This document shows, piece after piece, positions 38,048-47,794 of a DNA stretch of 59,471 nt. Source of the DNA: Candidatus Spongiihabitans thiooxidans (GTDB lineage: Bacteria > Pseudomonadota > Gammaproteobacteria > Arenicellales > Poriferihabitantaceae); the NCBI GenBank assembly GCA_001543005.1, contig LFLB01000034.1:1-59471 (forward strand), read 5' to 3'. The notes beneath the pieces were generated by a model. That model saw only the letters and a program-made list of their open reading frames with translations, ran no database searches and was not told the DNA's origin. Each line of letters opens with the position of its first letter. Positions within the stretch are counted from its first letter, which is position 1. The translations under genes and the position numbers were made by a program.

Positions 38048-38122
38048 CTAGGATTCAACTCGTAAGTGCAACACTTCATAGTCACCCAAAAACACCGTGC
38101 GGGTTTTAACGTTCGGTTTCAT
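38048..38122 (-). CDS. Possible small ORF of 24 residues
   Basis: MKPNVKTRTVFLGDYEVLHL plus four residues, behind AGGGATTAAC. It reads like the start of a normal protein cut off by a stop. No family recognised; more likely a gene fragment than a functional peptide. Confidence 0.2.
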   Translation of the reverse strand: MKPNVKTRTVFLGDYEVLHLRVES

Positions 38123-38131
38123 GTTAATCCC

Positions 38132-38402
38132 TATTGGGTTGAGCAGTTAAAAAGCCCCCCGACAGGCACTCGATTTGTTGTATGAACTGCGGCGGCTATG
38201 TCGCCATTATTGCTTGTTGCGGTTAATTTCTTCCAATCGGAACTGCGCTTATTCGCAATCTCCTTGCTCGGTGGCACGCTGACAATAGGTGAACGCTTTG
38301 TCAATGTCCCTGGGCCAGTAGCCGGTCGCATTTCTCTGTATCGCTATCAAACAAACCACAACCGGCAAGCAGGGCAAGGAATACGAAGGCAAGTTTTTTC
38401 AT
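38132..38402 (-). pseudogene. Degraded Sel1-repeat lipoprotein
   Basis: From the ATG at 38402: MKKLAFVFLALLAGCGLFDS, a clear lipoprotein signal with the lipobox LAGC. The frame stops after CDRLLAQGH, but another frame continues with DIDKAFTYCQRATEQGDCE and LEEINRNKQ, like a Sel1/TPR repeat, with further stops. A broken small outer-membrane or inner-membrane lipoprotein gene. Confidence 0.6.
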
Positions 38403-38450
38403 TGGTGACTCTGGTGATGGGTTAAACAAAACGAGCAAGGGCAGGATTAT

Positions 38451-38472
38451 ACCCCCGTCTTGCAACGGGGGT
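38451..38472. terminator. GC-rich hairpin, possible terminator of the GIY-YIG gene
   Basis: ACCCCCGT, loop CTTGCA, ACGGGGGT: eight perfect pairs, just beyond the stop of the GIY-YIG gene on the minus strand. There is no long T run, so termination is uncertain. Confidence 0.35.
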
Positions 38473-38480
38473 GGGTGGTT

Positions 38481-39080
38481 TTAGCAGATGTTATCTCGGA
38501 GCGTGCCATCCGGCTTAGGCGGTTTGTAGCTCCTATGATGACTGTTGAAACAAGGTTGGAGTAAGCCGATGAGGGTTTTTTCCAATTTCTTGACGAGTTT
38601 TCTTTTTTGTGTTTTTTCCCCTTTCGGTGCTTTCTCGTAGGGTTTCCAGTTGAGGCAGTCGTCATCCGGCACGCGATTAACGGCTATTAGCAGCAAACCG
38701 TAATCGCCTATTACTTGCCTCACCGTGTCCACATATGGTTGGCTAGTTCGCTGTGATTCCGGATGCAATTTATTCACTACTGCCTTCAGAAAATCATTCA
38801 TTCGAGCGACCGGCGACATAGCAAAATGCGCTCCGATTCGATGGGGGAAAGATTGACATTTGCCGACATACACGCACTTCCCCTCCGAGTCGAAAAACAG
38901 ATAAACCCCTTGCCGCAAGGCTTTATCTTTGCTTTTGGTTTCATCAATGGTTAGCAAGTCTAAAAACTTAAGGTCTTTCAACAGACATTTTTCGTTTTTG
39001 ATTATATTCTCTTTCACTGTATCCAACGGTAGGTCGAGTAGCGATTCGAGGCCGATTTTGAAGTTTGGCGTTGTGTTCAT
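38481..39080 (-). CDS. GIY-YIG domain protein
   Basis: 199 residues. The GIY-YIG core is GVYLFFDSEGKCVYVGKC at 58-75 (G58-V-Y60 and Y71-V-G73) with the following catalytic Arg in HRIGAHF (R81). The N-terminal 50 residues have no known domain. The C-terminus is basic (KGEKTQKRKLVKKLEKTLIG). It stands alone, with no methyltransferase, so it is probably not a type II enzyme; a stray homing-type or UvrC-like nuclease is possible. Intact frame. Confidence 0.75.
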   Translation of the reverse strand: MNTTPNFKIGLESLLDLPLDTVKENIIKNEKCLLKDLKFLDLLTIDETKSKDKALRQGVYLFFDSEGKCVYVGKCQSFPHRIGAHFAMSPVARMNDFLKAVVNKLHPESQRTSQPYVDTVRQVIGDYGLLLIAVNRVPDDDCLNWKPYEKAPKGEKTQKRKLVKKLEKTLIGLLQPCFNSHHRSYKPPKPDGTLRDNIC

Positions 39081-39203
39081 GGTTTGTTATCTCTGGTTAT
39101 AGGTGTGGTGGCTTTATCGTACCAGCAATCATAAAAGATAAGAAAGCAACCACGCTGAACCAGTTTGTAACCCACAGGGGTAGGTATCCTTTTACATGAA
39201 CCG

Positions 39204-41273
39204 TTATATTTCCACATACTCACGCTTAAACGGAACTTGGTCGATATTTATTGGTTGATCAAATTCTCGTGCGAATCGGTGGCCGTGATAAACTGCGGCG
39301 GCGATGGTCGATGGCGCGAGACAGTCTCCGATTCGGGTTACCGATTTGATGCTGGCATTGGCTAGAGAATCAGCATCGTTATCGAGGTCAAAATACAATG
39401 AGGATACCGGGCGCCGAGCAGTCACCAGCACCAGATGTTGTGCGTTTATGGTTCGATTTTTAGCGCTCACGATATGCGCCAGAATAATTTGATTGCTGTT
39501 TACACGCTGGACTTGATGTTTTTCAACAATAGAAATACCTAAATCCCCCAGGCGTTTTTCGATATGAATCTGCTCAAGGGTGTTGTGAGTCCAGGCCGAG
39601 ACATCTGCAGCCGGGGTGACTAAAGTCACTTTGGCGCCGGCCTTGACCAGGGATTCGGCGATCACGCCGCCCATGTAATAGTGGTCATCATCGTACACCA
39701 CGACATGCCCGCTAATCCGCACCCCGGCCATAATGTCATCCGCGGTCAGGACCTGCACACTCTTATCGCGGGGTATGGGTTGGCGGTGGACTCGGCCAAT
39801 GCCATCGCGGTCCCATTTTGATCCTGTGGCGACAACCACATACTGGATATTCAATTGTTTTGCAAATTCCAGTACCTGCTGCTTGTTCAGCTGGCTGTGC
39901 AGAAAAACCTGAACATTATCCAGTTTATCGATTTGCCCCAACCGATAATCAACGACTCGTCTCCAGGTGGATAATCCGGGCAGTTGGCTTTCACAATGCA
40001 CCCGCCCGCCCGCATGATCATTTGCCTCTGCCACGGTGACGTTATATCCCCGCCGGCCTAAAGACATCGCGGCTTCCAATCCGCTTGGGCCGGCGCCAAC
40101 GATTAAAATCGCGTCACTGGAGGTGCCCTTTTCAATTTTCTCGGGATGCCATCCGCGCCGAAATTCCTCCCCCATGGTTGGGTTTTGGGTGCATCGAATC
40201 GGTGCGATGATCATATCGCCAGAGACGCAGATATTGCAGCCGATACACTCTCGAATATCCTCGACCTGGCCGCTTTCAATTTTACTGGGCAGAAAGGGAT
40301 CGGCAATAGAGGGTCGTGCTGCGCCAATCATGTCGAGAACGCCGCGTTTTATTTGGGAAACCATAACATCCGGTGAGGTGAATCGACCGACGCCAACCAC
40401 CGGTTTGGTGGTGAGTTTCTTCACGAACGCAGTATAATTTTCCTGGAATCCTTCTTCGGCGAAGCGCGATGTCGCTGAATCATTAGACCAGTCGCTAATA
40501 TTTACGTCCCAAATATCGGGCTGTTCAGCAAGCATTTCCACTACCTCGCGGCCTTCGTTTTCGGCAACCATGCCGCGCGCTCCGATTAACTGGTCGACCG
40601 TAAAACGCAGCGCAATGCCGCAGGTGTCTCCGACGGCGTCCTTGGTATCTTCGAGCAACTCCCGCAAGAAGCGCACCCGGTTTTCCAGGCTGCCGCCGTA
40701 TTCATCGGTGCGCTGGTTTCGCTGGGGAGAAATAAAATGAAAGGGTAAAGCAAGGTCATGGGCGGCATAAACATAAACGATGTCGAAGCCCATTTGCTTG
40801 GAGCGCAACGCCGCCTTTCGATGCCAGCGCCGCACGTCGGCAATATCTCGTTTGCTCATGGCATAGGCTTGCGCCGGTTGATAACTATCAATCATCATTT
40901 CCGACACCCCCATGGCCGGCAACCTGCTGTAAAGGTTGGCGGAGGCGTGTCCGTTATGCGTGATTTCAATGGCGGCAAGCGCGCCGTGTTCGTGGATGGC
41001 ATCGGCAGTCATCCGCAATCGCTTCATGTCGCCTTCATCCCATAACCTGCCTTCGATGTACGGCGACCACTCTGAGCCAGGGTGAATTTCAACTTCCTGA
41101 GTGGAAACAACCGCCCAGCCGCCTTGCGCTTTCATGCCGCGCATCGCCGCTTCCGCTTTTGGATAAGCATGACCCAAACCATTGCAATGGGGCACCTGAT
41201 AGAAGCGGTTGTTTGCGGTTACCGGGCCGATCTTGATCGGCTCAAATAAAATATCGTATCGTGGGTCTCGCAT
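39204..41273 (-). CDS. TMADH/DgcA-like FMN, Fe-S and FAD oxidoreductase
   Basis: 689 residues in three parts: an old-yellow-enzyme barrel (LFEPIKIGPVTANNRFYQVPH to about 340), a 4Fe-4S site C343-x2-C346-x2-C349-x11-C361, and a C-terminal dinucleotide-binding module starting GAGPSG at 393-398. This is the layout of trimethylamine/dimethylamine dehydrogenase, dimethylglycine demethylase DgcA and stachydrine demethylase. It probably removes N-methyl groups from a methylated amine or betaine and passes electrons to an electron-transfer flavoprotein. The partner is not in the window. Diverges from the ankyrin ORF across 28 bases. Confidence 0.85.
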   Translation of the reverse strand: MRDPRYDILFEPIKIGPVTANNRFYQVPHCNGLGHAYPKAEAAMRGMKAQGGWAVVSTQEVEIHPGSEWSPYIEGRLWDEGDMKRLRMTADAIHEHGALAAIEITHNGHASANLYSRLPAMGVSEMMIDSYQPAQAYAMSKRDIADVRRWHRKAALRSKQMGFDIVYVYAAHDLALPFHFISPQRNQRTDEYGGSLENRVRFLRELLEDTKDAVGDTCGIALRFTVDQLIGARGMVAENEGREVVEMLAEQPDIWDVNISDWSNDSATSRFAEEGFQENYTAFVKKLTTKPVVGVGRFTSPDVMVSQIKRGVLDMIGAARPSIADPFLPSKIESGQVEDIRECIGCNICVSGDMIIAPIRCTQNPTMGEEFRRGWHPEKIEKGTSSDAILIVGAGPSGLEAAMSLGRRGYNVTVAEANDHAGGRVHCESQLPGLSTWRRVVDYRLGQIDKLDNVQVFLHSQLNKQQVLEFAKQLNIQYVVVATGSKWDRDGIGRVHRQPIPRDKSVQVLTADDIMAGVRISGHVVVYDDDHYYMGGVIAESLVKAGAKVTLVTPAADVSAWTHNTLEQIHIEKRLGDLGISIVEKHQVQRVNSNQIILAHIVSAKNRTINAQHLVLVTARRPVSSLYFDLDNDADSLANASIKSVTRIGDCLAPSTIAAAVYHGHRFAREFDQPINIDQVPFKREYVEI

Positions 41274-41301
41274 TACACTCGCATTTTAATGGGTTGTTTT
41301 A

Positions 41302-41550
41302 ATGGACAAAGAATTCTATAGCATTAGTTCGCGGATTCAACTTGTAAATGCAAAAAACGAGGATAACCAAACGCCATTGCATTTTATGGCACGGAGTGGA
41401 GCATACGAGACAGCGGAAATACTGTTGACACAGGGTGCTGATGTCAATGCAGAATCCGAGAATGGTTTAACGCCAGTAGAACTTGCAATGCTGGTTAACA
41501 CCTGGAAGGTAAAAGAGCACGCAGGCAGGTCAAAACACTCTTTTCAGTGA
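41302..41550 (+). CDS. Short ankyrin-repeat protein
   Basis: 82 residues with one clear ankyrin repeat and the start of another: NQTPLHFMARSGAYETAEIL, then LTQGADVNAESENGLTPVEL. The last 20 bases overlap the end of ddl on the other strand, and the tail (KEHAGRSKHSFQ) looks random, so the gene may be cut short. Ankyrin proteins often mediate protein contacts in host-associated bacteria; here the role is unknown. Confidence 0.6.
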   Translation: MDKEFYSISSRIQLVNAKNEDNQTPLHFMARSGAYETAEILLTQGADVNAESENGLTPVELAMLVNTWKVKEHAGRSKHSFQ

Positions 41551-42693
41551 TTGCTTTGATTGATGATTTTCTATGGCGAGTTCAATTAACCGGTCGAGTA
41601 ATTTGGGATAGGGGATGCCACTGGCGGCCCATAGTTGGGGATACATGCTAATCGGGGTGAATCCGGGCATGGTATTTAGCTCGTTTAATATGACCTCGCG
41701 GGAATCCTTGTGAACGAAAAAATCGACTCTGGCCAGCCCTCTGCCATCAATGGCTTTGAACGCTTCAATGGCAAGTTGTTGCACGCGCGCAGTAGTTTTG
41801 GCGTCCAGCGGCGCGGGAATGACTGATCGGGATTTATCGTCAATGTATTTGGTTTCATAATTGTAGAATTCGGCGCCGGGAATAATTTCACCCAGCGCCG
41901 AAGCTTCAGGCTCTGCATTACCGAGATGGGCATTGCCGAGAATGGCGCATTCAATTTCGTGACAGTTTTCCATGGCTTGTTCAATCACGATTTTATTGTC
42001 GAACTCAAATGCGCGTTCAATGGCGGTGACCAACTGGTCCGGATTTTTGGCTTTGCTGATGCCGACGCTGGAACCCATATTCGCGGGCTTGACAAACATC
42101 GCATAGCCGAGATCGCTTTCAATTTGGTCGATGACACGATTTTTGTGTTTTTGCCATTGCCAAACCGTGCACACCACATACCGGGCTTGGGGTATGTTTG
42201 CCGACTCAAATACCTTTTTCGCCAGGGCTTTGTCCATTGCCAAAGCGGACGCGGCAACGCCGCAGCCGACATAAGGCAATCCGGCCATTTCCAAAACGCC
42301 TTGTAATGTGCCGTCTTCTCCAAACGGTCCGTGCAGAACCGGGAACACGACCTCCACGGCGGGAACGTGCCTGCCCGAAAAATCCGAAATTGAGGATGTA
42401 GAAACTGGTGAATCAGGCAGCCGGGTCAGGTTGCCCTGATTATGCAAGCTCAGTGAGACCGTTGTGGTTGAAGCACTATCAGCATCTTCGATTTTTTCAA
42501 CACAGCCGGTAGACGCCAGTGCGTCAATATCGTCGCTTAAATACCAGTTGCCTGATTTATCGATGCCGATTAGATGAACGTTATACTTATTTCGGTGCAA
42601 CGCTTTCAGGATTGATCGCGCCGAGGTGACCGATACTTCGTGTTCGCATGATCGACCGCCAAATAATATGCCGATATTGAGTCGGTCTTTCAT
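41530..42693 (-). CDS. ddl: D-alanine--D-alanine ligase
   Basis: ATP-grasp ligase of 387 residues that joins two D-alanines for peptidoglycan. N-terminus NIGILFGGRSCEHEVSVTSA, the middle VFPVLHGPFGEDGTLQGVLE, VKPANMGSSVGISKA, and the C-terminal RVDFFVHK, LNELNTMPGFTPISMYP are diagnostic. Longer than E. coli DdlB (about 306), closer to DdlA-type enzymes. It lies downstream of nuoN on the same strand, across 30 bases that contain a 13-base duplication, so it may be read through from the nuo operon. Confidence 0.95.
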   Translation of the reverse strand: MKDRLNIGILFGGRSCEHEVSVTSARSILKALHRNKYNVHLIGIDKSGNWYLSDDIDALASTGCVEKIEDADSASTTTVSLSLHNQGNLTRLPDSPVSTSSISDFSGRHVPAVEVVFPVLHGPFGEDGTLQGVLEMAGLPYVGCGVAASALAMDKALAKKVFESANIPQARYVVCTVWQWQKHKNRVIDQIESDLGYAMFVKPANMGSSVGISKAKNPDQLVTAIERAFEFDNKIVIEQAMENCHEIECAILGNAHLGNAEPEASALGEIIPGAEFYNYETKYIDDKSRSVIPAPLDAKTTARVQQLAIEAFKAIDGRGLARVDFFVHKDSREVILNELNTMPGFTPISMYPQLWAASGIPYPKLLDRLIELAIENHQSKQSLKRVF

Positions 42694-42697
42694 TACT

Positions 42698-42723
42698 CAG
42701 ATAAATTAACCAGGCAAATTAAT
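42698..42723 (-). repeat. 13-base duplication between nuoN stop and ddl start
   Basis: CAGATAAATTAAC and CAGGCAAATTAAT are adjacent, fill the gap and abut the nuoN stop codon. Confidence 0.65.
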
Positions 42724-44186
42724 TAATAGACGAATTGTTTGATTACCCGATTGCATAGCGTAATCAAGGTTCCGATCCAGGGCAGGATTGCAATGATTAT
42801 GATGACGTTAATCGCCAGTACAATTTTACTGTCGGATTGCACCGCGATAGGTGCGTCGGCCTCGGGTATAGTCTGCGGCGCATCAAAGTAAATCAGTTTG
42901 ATAATTCGCAAGTAGTAGTAGGCGCCAATCACCGCCAGCACCACCGCAACAACCGCAACCCATGCCAGATTGGCGTCAATGAGCGCCTGAATAACCGACA
43001 GTTTTGCGAAGAAACCTGCGGTCGGCGGCACCCCTGCCATGGAAAACATCAGTATCAGGAACAGCAGTGCGGTCCACGGACTGCGCTTGCTCAAGCCCTT
43101 GAGATCGTTGAGCTGGTCGGATTCAAAATCCTTGGTGGATAAATACAATATCAATCCAAATGCCGCACAACTCATGGTTGCGTAAATGAGGATATAAAAC
43201 AAGGATGCGCTATAGCCTGCTGCGCTGCCCGACAGTATGCCGAACAGGAAAAACCCCATGTGCGAAATTGTCGAGTACGCCAGCATTCGCTTCAAATTGT
43301 CTTGGGCAATGGCAATAATATTTCCGACTGCCACCGACAAAAGCGCCAGGATTATCAGCATCTGCTGCCACTGCACATGTAAGTCTTCCAGCCCGCCCAC
43401 CAAAAGACGCATTATCAGGGCAAATGCGGCAATCTTGGGCGCGGCGCTAATAAAGGCGGTGGTCGATGTGGGAGCGCCGTGATACACATCAGGAATCCAC
43501 ATATGAAAGGGCACTGCGCCAATTTTGAATGCCAGGGCGACCACAATAAAAACAACGGCAAGGGCAAGCGCCAGATTGTCCTTGCCCAAGTTGGACACAA
43601 CCGAGCTAATCACGGCAAGTTCGAGGGCGCCGGTCAATCCGTAAAGTAACGACATGCCGTAAAGCAAGATACTGGATGCCAGTGCACCGAGCACAAAGTA
43701 TTTCATTGCCGCTTCAACGGCCAGTTTGTCATCTCGAAAAAAGGCAATCATTGAATACAGACACAACGACATCAATTCCAGCCCCAGATACAACGTCAGC
43801 AAGTGATTAGCCGATGCCATCACCATCATCCCACAAACCGCAAACAGTCCCAAAACATAATATTCGTTGGAAAAGATATTTCGGTCCTGATTGTATTGTC
43901 GACTATAGATAAAGATCGTGGCGGACAACAAACAAATAGCCACTTTCAGCAGATCGCCCATGGGGTCGTCAACAAACAAGCCGTTAAAGGCAAATGCGGT
44001 CTGCGTAGCAAAATCACTGATGATCAATACACAAGTGGCGATCAGGGTGAAAACACTCAACCAAAAGCAAACAATGTCGTTACGGTCCTTGTTAATAAAC
44101 AAACCCAGAATCAATATTGCCGATGCCATTGCGGCGACAAAAATCTCCGGGAGTGCCAATGCGGTTTGTAGTGATTGCAGAGTCAT
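42723..44186 (-). CDS. nuoN: NADH-quinone oxidoreductase subunit N
   Basis: 487 residues, highly hydrophobic with about 14 membrane segments, an antiporter-like proton-pumping subunit of complex I. Conserved parts include LGLELMSLCLYSMIAF, LAFKIGAVPFHMWIPDVYHG with the key Lys and His, and RMLAYSTISHMGF. Last nuo gene; the start lies in a gap of about 36 bases that carries a duplicated CATTAACGGCAGG unit. Confidence 0.95.
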   Translation of the reverse strand: MTLQSLQTALALPEIFVAAMASAILILGLFINKDRNDIVCFWLSVFTLIATCVLIISDFATQTAFAFNGLFVDDPMGDLLKVAICLLSATIFIYSRQYNQDRNIFSNEYYVLGLFAVCGMMVMASANHLLTLYLGLELMSLCLYSMIAFFRDDKLAVEAAMKYFVLGALASSILLYGMSLLYGLTGALELAVISSVVSNLGKDNLALALAVVFIVVALAFKIGAVPFHMWIPDVYHGAPTSTTAFISAAPKIAAFALIMRLLVGGLEDLHVQWQQMLIILALLSVAVGNIIAIAQDNLKRMLAYSTISHMGFFLFGILSGSAAGYSASLFYILIYATMSCAAFGLILYLSTKDFESDQLNDLKGLSKRSPWTALLFLILMFSMAGVPPTAGFFAKLSVIQALIDANLAWVAVVAVVLAVIGAYYYLRIIKLIYFDAPQTIPEADAPIAVQSDSKIVLAINVIIIIAILPWIGTLITLCNRVIKQFVY

Positions 44187-44191
44187 CAGTT

Positions 44192-44225
44192 CATTAAACG
44201 GCAGGGCATTAACGGCAGGTCATTA
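44192..44225 (-). repeat. 14-15-base duplication over the nuoM stop codon
   Basis: CATTAAACGGCAGGG, CATTAACGGCAGGT and a third partial CATTA fill the gap between nuoM and nuoN and include the nuoM stop. Confidence 0.75.
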
Positions 44226-45716
44226 TCGACAAATCAGGGGGCATTTTGAAATATCCACATGCCGCAATAAGTTTTCGATGGAAGTATGCATCACCTCAAG
44301 TACCGGATTGGGCCAAATTCCAACCGCCAGAACCAGTACGGCAAGAATCCCAAGCGTTAAAATTTCACGGCTGTTGACATCTTCCAGGGCAGCAACCTCT
44401 TTATTGATGACTTTGCCGTAAATGACACGTTTCACCATCCACAAGGTATAGGCGGCGCCAAAAATCAGGGTTAGTGCGGCAATGATGGCAAACCAGGGAT
44501 TGGCTTGAAACGAGCCCAGAATGACTAAAAATTCACCGACAAAGCCAGAAGTGCCGGGCAAACCGGTATTGGCCATGGCGAACAGCACAAACAATGCGGC
44601 GAAAATCGGCATAGGCGTCGCAATGCCGCCGTAGGTGTCGATCATCCTTGAATGCGTCCGGTCATACAGCACGCCGACGCATAAAAACAATGCCCCGGAA
44701 ATAAACCCATGGGAAAGCATTTGCATCATCGCGCCTTCGGCGCCCTGAACGTTAAAAATAAACAAGCCTAAAGTAACGAAGCCCATGTGAGAAATCGAAG
44801 AGTAGGCGATCAGTTTTTTCATGTCCTGCTGAACCAACGCCACCAGAGCGATGTACACCACCGCAATCAGCGAAAGCGTAATCATCAACCAGGCGAGTTC
44901 ATGGCTGGCATCAGGCGTGATCGGCAGGCTCAACCGAATGAACCCGTAGCCGCCCATTTTCAACATGATGGCCGCCAATATCACCGAGCCGCCGGTAGGG
45001 GCTTCGACATGGGCATCGGGCAGCCAGGTATGCACAGGAAACATCGGCACTTTTACTGCGAATGCGCTGAACAATGCCAGGAAAATCAGGATTTGCGCCG
45101 TGAGCGGCAAGGGCAGTGCATGGTAATCGAGAATACGGAAACTGCCGTCGCTGACAGTGTATAAATAAAGCAACGCCACCAGCATCAGCAAGGAGCCCAA
45201 CAAGGTATAAAGGAAGAACTTGATGGTGGCGTAAATTCGGTTGGGGCCGCCCCAAATACCGATAATCAGGAACATCGGAATGAGCATGGTTTCCCAGAAA
45301 ACATAGAACAACATCGCGTCCAATGCCGAAAAAACGCCGATCATGACCCCTTCCATAATCAAAAACGCGGCCATGTATTGGGCGACGCGCTCGGTGATGA
45401 CTTGCCAGCCGGCAATGATTACAACCACGGTTAATACGGTGGTCAGCAAGATTAACGGCATGGAAATACCGTCCACGCCAATTGAATAGTAAATATTGAA
45501 GGCGCTGATCCAACTGTGATGCTCGGTGAACTGCATATTCGCGGTGTTGACATCGAATCCGCGATACAGCGAAATACTGAGCAAGAAGATAATGACAGAA
45601 AAACCGAGTGCCAGCTTGCGCGCGATTGCGGCTCGTTGATCATTGCCAGTGGCCAGCACCAGCACACCGGAGACAATGGGTAGCCAGATGAGCAGACTGA
45701 GTAATTTATCTTCCAT
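44223..45716 (-). CDS. nuoM: NADH-quinone oxidoreductase subunit M
   Basis: 497 residues, about 14 membrane segments, proton-pumping antiporter-like subunit. Conserved: YSIGVDGISMPLILLT, FWETMLIPMFLIIGIWGG (Glu on TM5), FAVKVPMFPVHTWLPDAHVEAPT, KKLIAYSSISHMGF and LPGTSGFVGEF. Lies between nuoL and nuoN in the usual order. Confidence 0.96.
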   Translation of the reverse strand: MEDKLLSLLIWLPIVSGVLVLATGNDQRAAIARKLALGFSVIIFLLSISLYRGFDVNTANMQFTEHHSWISAFNIYYSIGVDGISMPLILLTTVLTVVVIIAGWQVITERVAQYMAAFLIMEGVMIGVFSALDAMLFYVFWETMLIPMFLIIGIWGGPNRIYATIKFFLYTLLGSLLMLVALLYLYTVSDGSFRILDYHALPLPLTAQILIFLALFSAFAVKVPMFPVHTWLPDAHVEAPTGGSVILAAIMLKMGGYGFIRLSLPITPDASHELAWLMITLSLIAVVYIALVALVQQDMKKLIAYSSISHMGFVTLGLFIFNVQGAEGAMMQMLSHGFISGALFLCVGVLYDRTHSRMIDTYGGIATPMPIFAALFVLFAMANTGLPGTSGFVGEFLVILGSFQANPWFAIIAALTLIFGAAYTLWMVKRVIYGKVINKEVAALEDVNSREILTLGILAVLVLAVGIWPNPVLEVMHTSIENLLRHVDISKCPLICR

Positions 45717-45743
45717 GTCGTTTATTTCTCATGGCCTGCCGGG

Positions 45744-47705
45744 TTATAACCATACGAAAACAGTAATCAACCCGAACAGCCCGATGATCATGACGAAGGC
45801 ATAATGGTAGGTATAGCCGGTTTGAATATGGCGCAGGATGGCTGAAAAACCACTGATGGTGTTCGCCGTACCATTTACCAGGGTACCGTCGATCAAACCT
45901 GCATCGATATGCTTGCTGAGTAATTTGCCGAAAGCAACGGTGCTTTTTGTAAACACTGCCTGGTAGAAGTCATCAAAGCCATATTTATTGTCAAGAATGC
46001 GATAAATCGGCCCCGATGCGCTGGCAATTTTTGCGGGTAAGGCGGTGTTTTTACAGTAGCAATACCAAGCCCCAACTGCCCCGGACACCGCTAACCAAAA
46101 TGGCCAGGTAAATAGGCCGTGCCAAATTGCCGCCAGCACTAATGCCAATCCGGTTTTGCCGTTAAAACCCTCGGCAATTTTCTGAGTGACATCATGATAA
46201 CGTATAATGAAAATGGAATCGCCAAAGTAATCGCCGACCACTACCGGGCCAAAGAATATGAATCCCGCGAACACCGAGGGTATGGCCAGCGCGACCAGCG
46301 GCAGGATGACCACATTAGGTGATTCGTGTAAATGTTTGATAATGTCGGTACCGGATCGGTTGCGGCCGTGAAAGGTCATGAATAATAATCGGAAAGCGTA
46401 AAATGCAGTCACAAATACCCCGAGTAACACCGCGATGTAGGCATATTGCGCTCCCCAAATTTCACTGTGATGGACTGCTTCGATTATGGCATCCTTGGAG
46501 AAAAACCCGGCGAACGGCGGAATGCCGGCCAAGGCCAGCGCACCCACTGCACAAGTGATGTAGGTAATAGGCATGATGGTTCTCAGGCCACCCATTTTGC
46601 GCATATCCTGTTCGTGGTGCATGGCAATAATCACCGAACCTGCGCCGAGGAAAAGCAATGCCTTAAAGAAAGCGTGGGTGCCAAGATGGAAGATGGCAAT
46701 TTCGTAAGCAGACGCGCCAAGCGCAACGGTCATATAGCCTAGCTGGGATAATGTTGAGTAGGCGACCACACGTTTAATATCGTTTTGTACTAAACCGATT
46801 AGCGCCATGAATATCGCCGTTGTGGCGCCGATTACCAATACCACGGATAAGGCGGTTTCAGAAAACTCAAACAGCGGCGACATTCTTGCCACCATAAAAA
46901 TCCCGGCGGTCACCATGGTCGCGGCATGGATCAATGCAGAAATTGGCGTTGGGCCCTCCATTGAATCTGGCAACCAGACATGTAAGGGCACCTGAGCGGA
47001 TTTACCCATGGCACCCATAAACAACAGCAAGCAAATAACGGTTATCCACTGCCACTCTCCAAACGGAGATATAACAGTGGCCTCTTTTACAAAAGGCGCA
47101 CTGGCGAATACAGCCGCATAATCCGAAGAGCCGAACACGTAAAGTATTGCGGCGATACCCAATAAAAACCCGAGATCACCGATGCGGTTGACTAAAAACG
47201 CCTTCATGTTGGCAAAAATGGCGGCGTCCCTTTCAAACCAAAACCCAATCAACAGATAGGATACTAATCCGACCGCTTCCCATCCAAAGAATAACTGTAG
47301 AAAGTTGTTGGACATAACCAACATCAACATCGAGAAGGTAAACAACGAGATATAGCAGAAGAAACGCTGGTATCCTGGATCATCGGCCATATAGCCAATG
47401 GTATAAATATGCACCGCTAACGATACAAAGGTAACGATGACCATCATGGTCACGCTAAGTTGATCAATCAGGAATCCGATTTGAAATGGAATACCGCCGC
47501 TAATCGCCCAGATATATAATGTTTGGTTGGCGAGGTTGCCATCTTGCACGTCGGCATAAACCACCAGAGAAAGCACGAAAGCCAGAGCTACCCCCGAGAC
47601 AGCTATCGAATGTGCGCCGCGACGGCCGATTGCCTTTCCAAATAATCCGCAAATGATTGAAGCGGTCAGGCAAACCAAGGGAATTATGAGGTATACCGTA
47701 GACAT
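45744..47705 (-). CDS. nuoL: NADH-quinone oxidoreductase subunit L
   Basis: About 653 residues from the ATG at 47705 (MSTVYLIIPLVCLT), preferred because family members start this way; an upstream in-frame ATG at 47750 would add 15 residues. Antiporter-like subunit with the long C-terminal lateral helix. Conserved: FFGWEAVGLVSYLLIGFW, GKSAQVPLHVWLPDSMEGPTP, KRVVAYSTLSQLGYM, LAGIPPFAGFFSKD. The gap to nuoK (about 190 bases) is unusually long for the operon and holds a hairpin repeat. Confidence 0.95.
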   Translation of the reverse strand: MSTVYLIIPLVCLTASIICGLFGKAIGRRGAHSIAVSGVALAFVLSLVVYADVQDGNLANQTLYIWAISGGIPFQIGFLIDQLSVTMMVIVTFVSLAVHIYTIGYMADDPGYQRFFCYISLFTFSMLMLVMSNNFLQLFFGWEAVGLVSYLLIGFWFERDAAIFANMKAFLVNRIGDLGFLLGIAAILYVFGSSDYAAVFASAPFVKEATVISPFGEWQWITVICLLLFMGAMGKSAQVPLHVWLPDSMEGPTPISALIHAATMVTAGIFMVARMSPLFEFSETALSVVLVIGATTAIFMALIGLVQNDIKRVVAYSTLSQLGYMTVALGASAYEIAIFHLGTHAFFKALLFLGAGSVIIAMHHEQDMRKMGGLRTIMPITYITCAVGALALAGIPPFAGFFSKDAIIEAVHHSEIWGAQYAYIAVLLGVFVTAFYAFRLLFMTFHGRNRSGTDIIKHLHESPNVVILPLVALAIPSVFAGFIFFGPVVVGDYFGDSIFIIRYHDVTQKIAEGFNGKTGLALVLAAIWHGLFTWPFWLAVSGAVGAWYCYCKNTALPAKIASASGPIYRILDNKYGFDDFYQAVFTKSTVAFGKLLSKHIDAGLIDGTLVNGTANTISGFSAILRHIQTGYTYHYAFVMIIGLFGLITVFVWL

Positions 47706-47794
47706 GTTTATTTTTGAGAAAACGGCACCGAACCTGACCAAGCTAAACATCTAAACACACAAACGCTTGTGCGTATACCGCAAAAATCATCATG

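Noticed and set aside
38048..41360. Match between GGATTCAACTCGTAAGTGCA (38051) and GGATTCAACTTGTAAATGCA (41334) as a repeat family
   Set aside because: About 20 bases only, with no extended similarity; it may be chance or a trace of shared ankyrin-type sequence.
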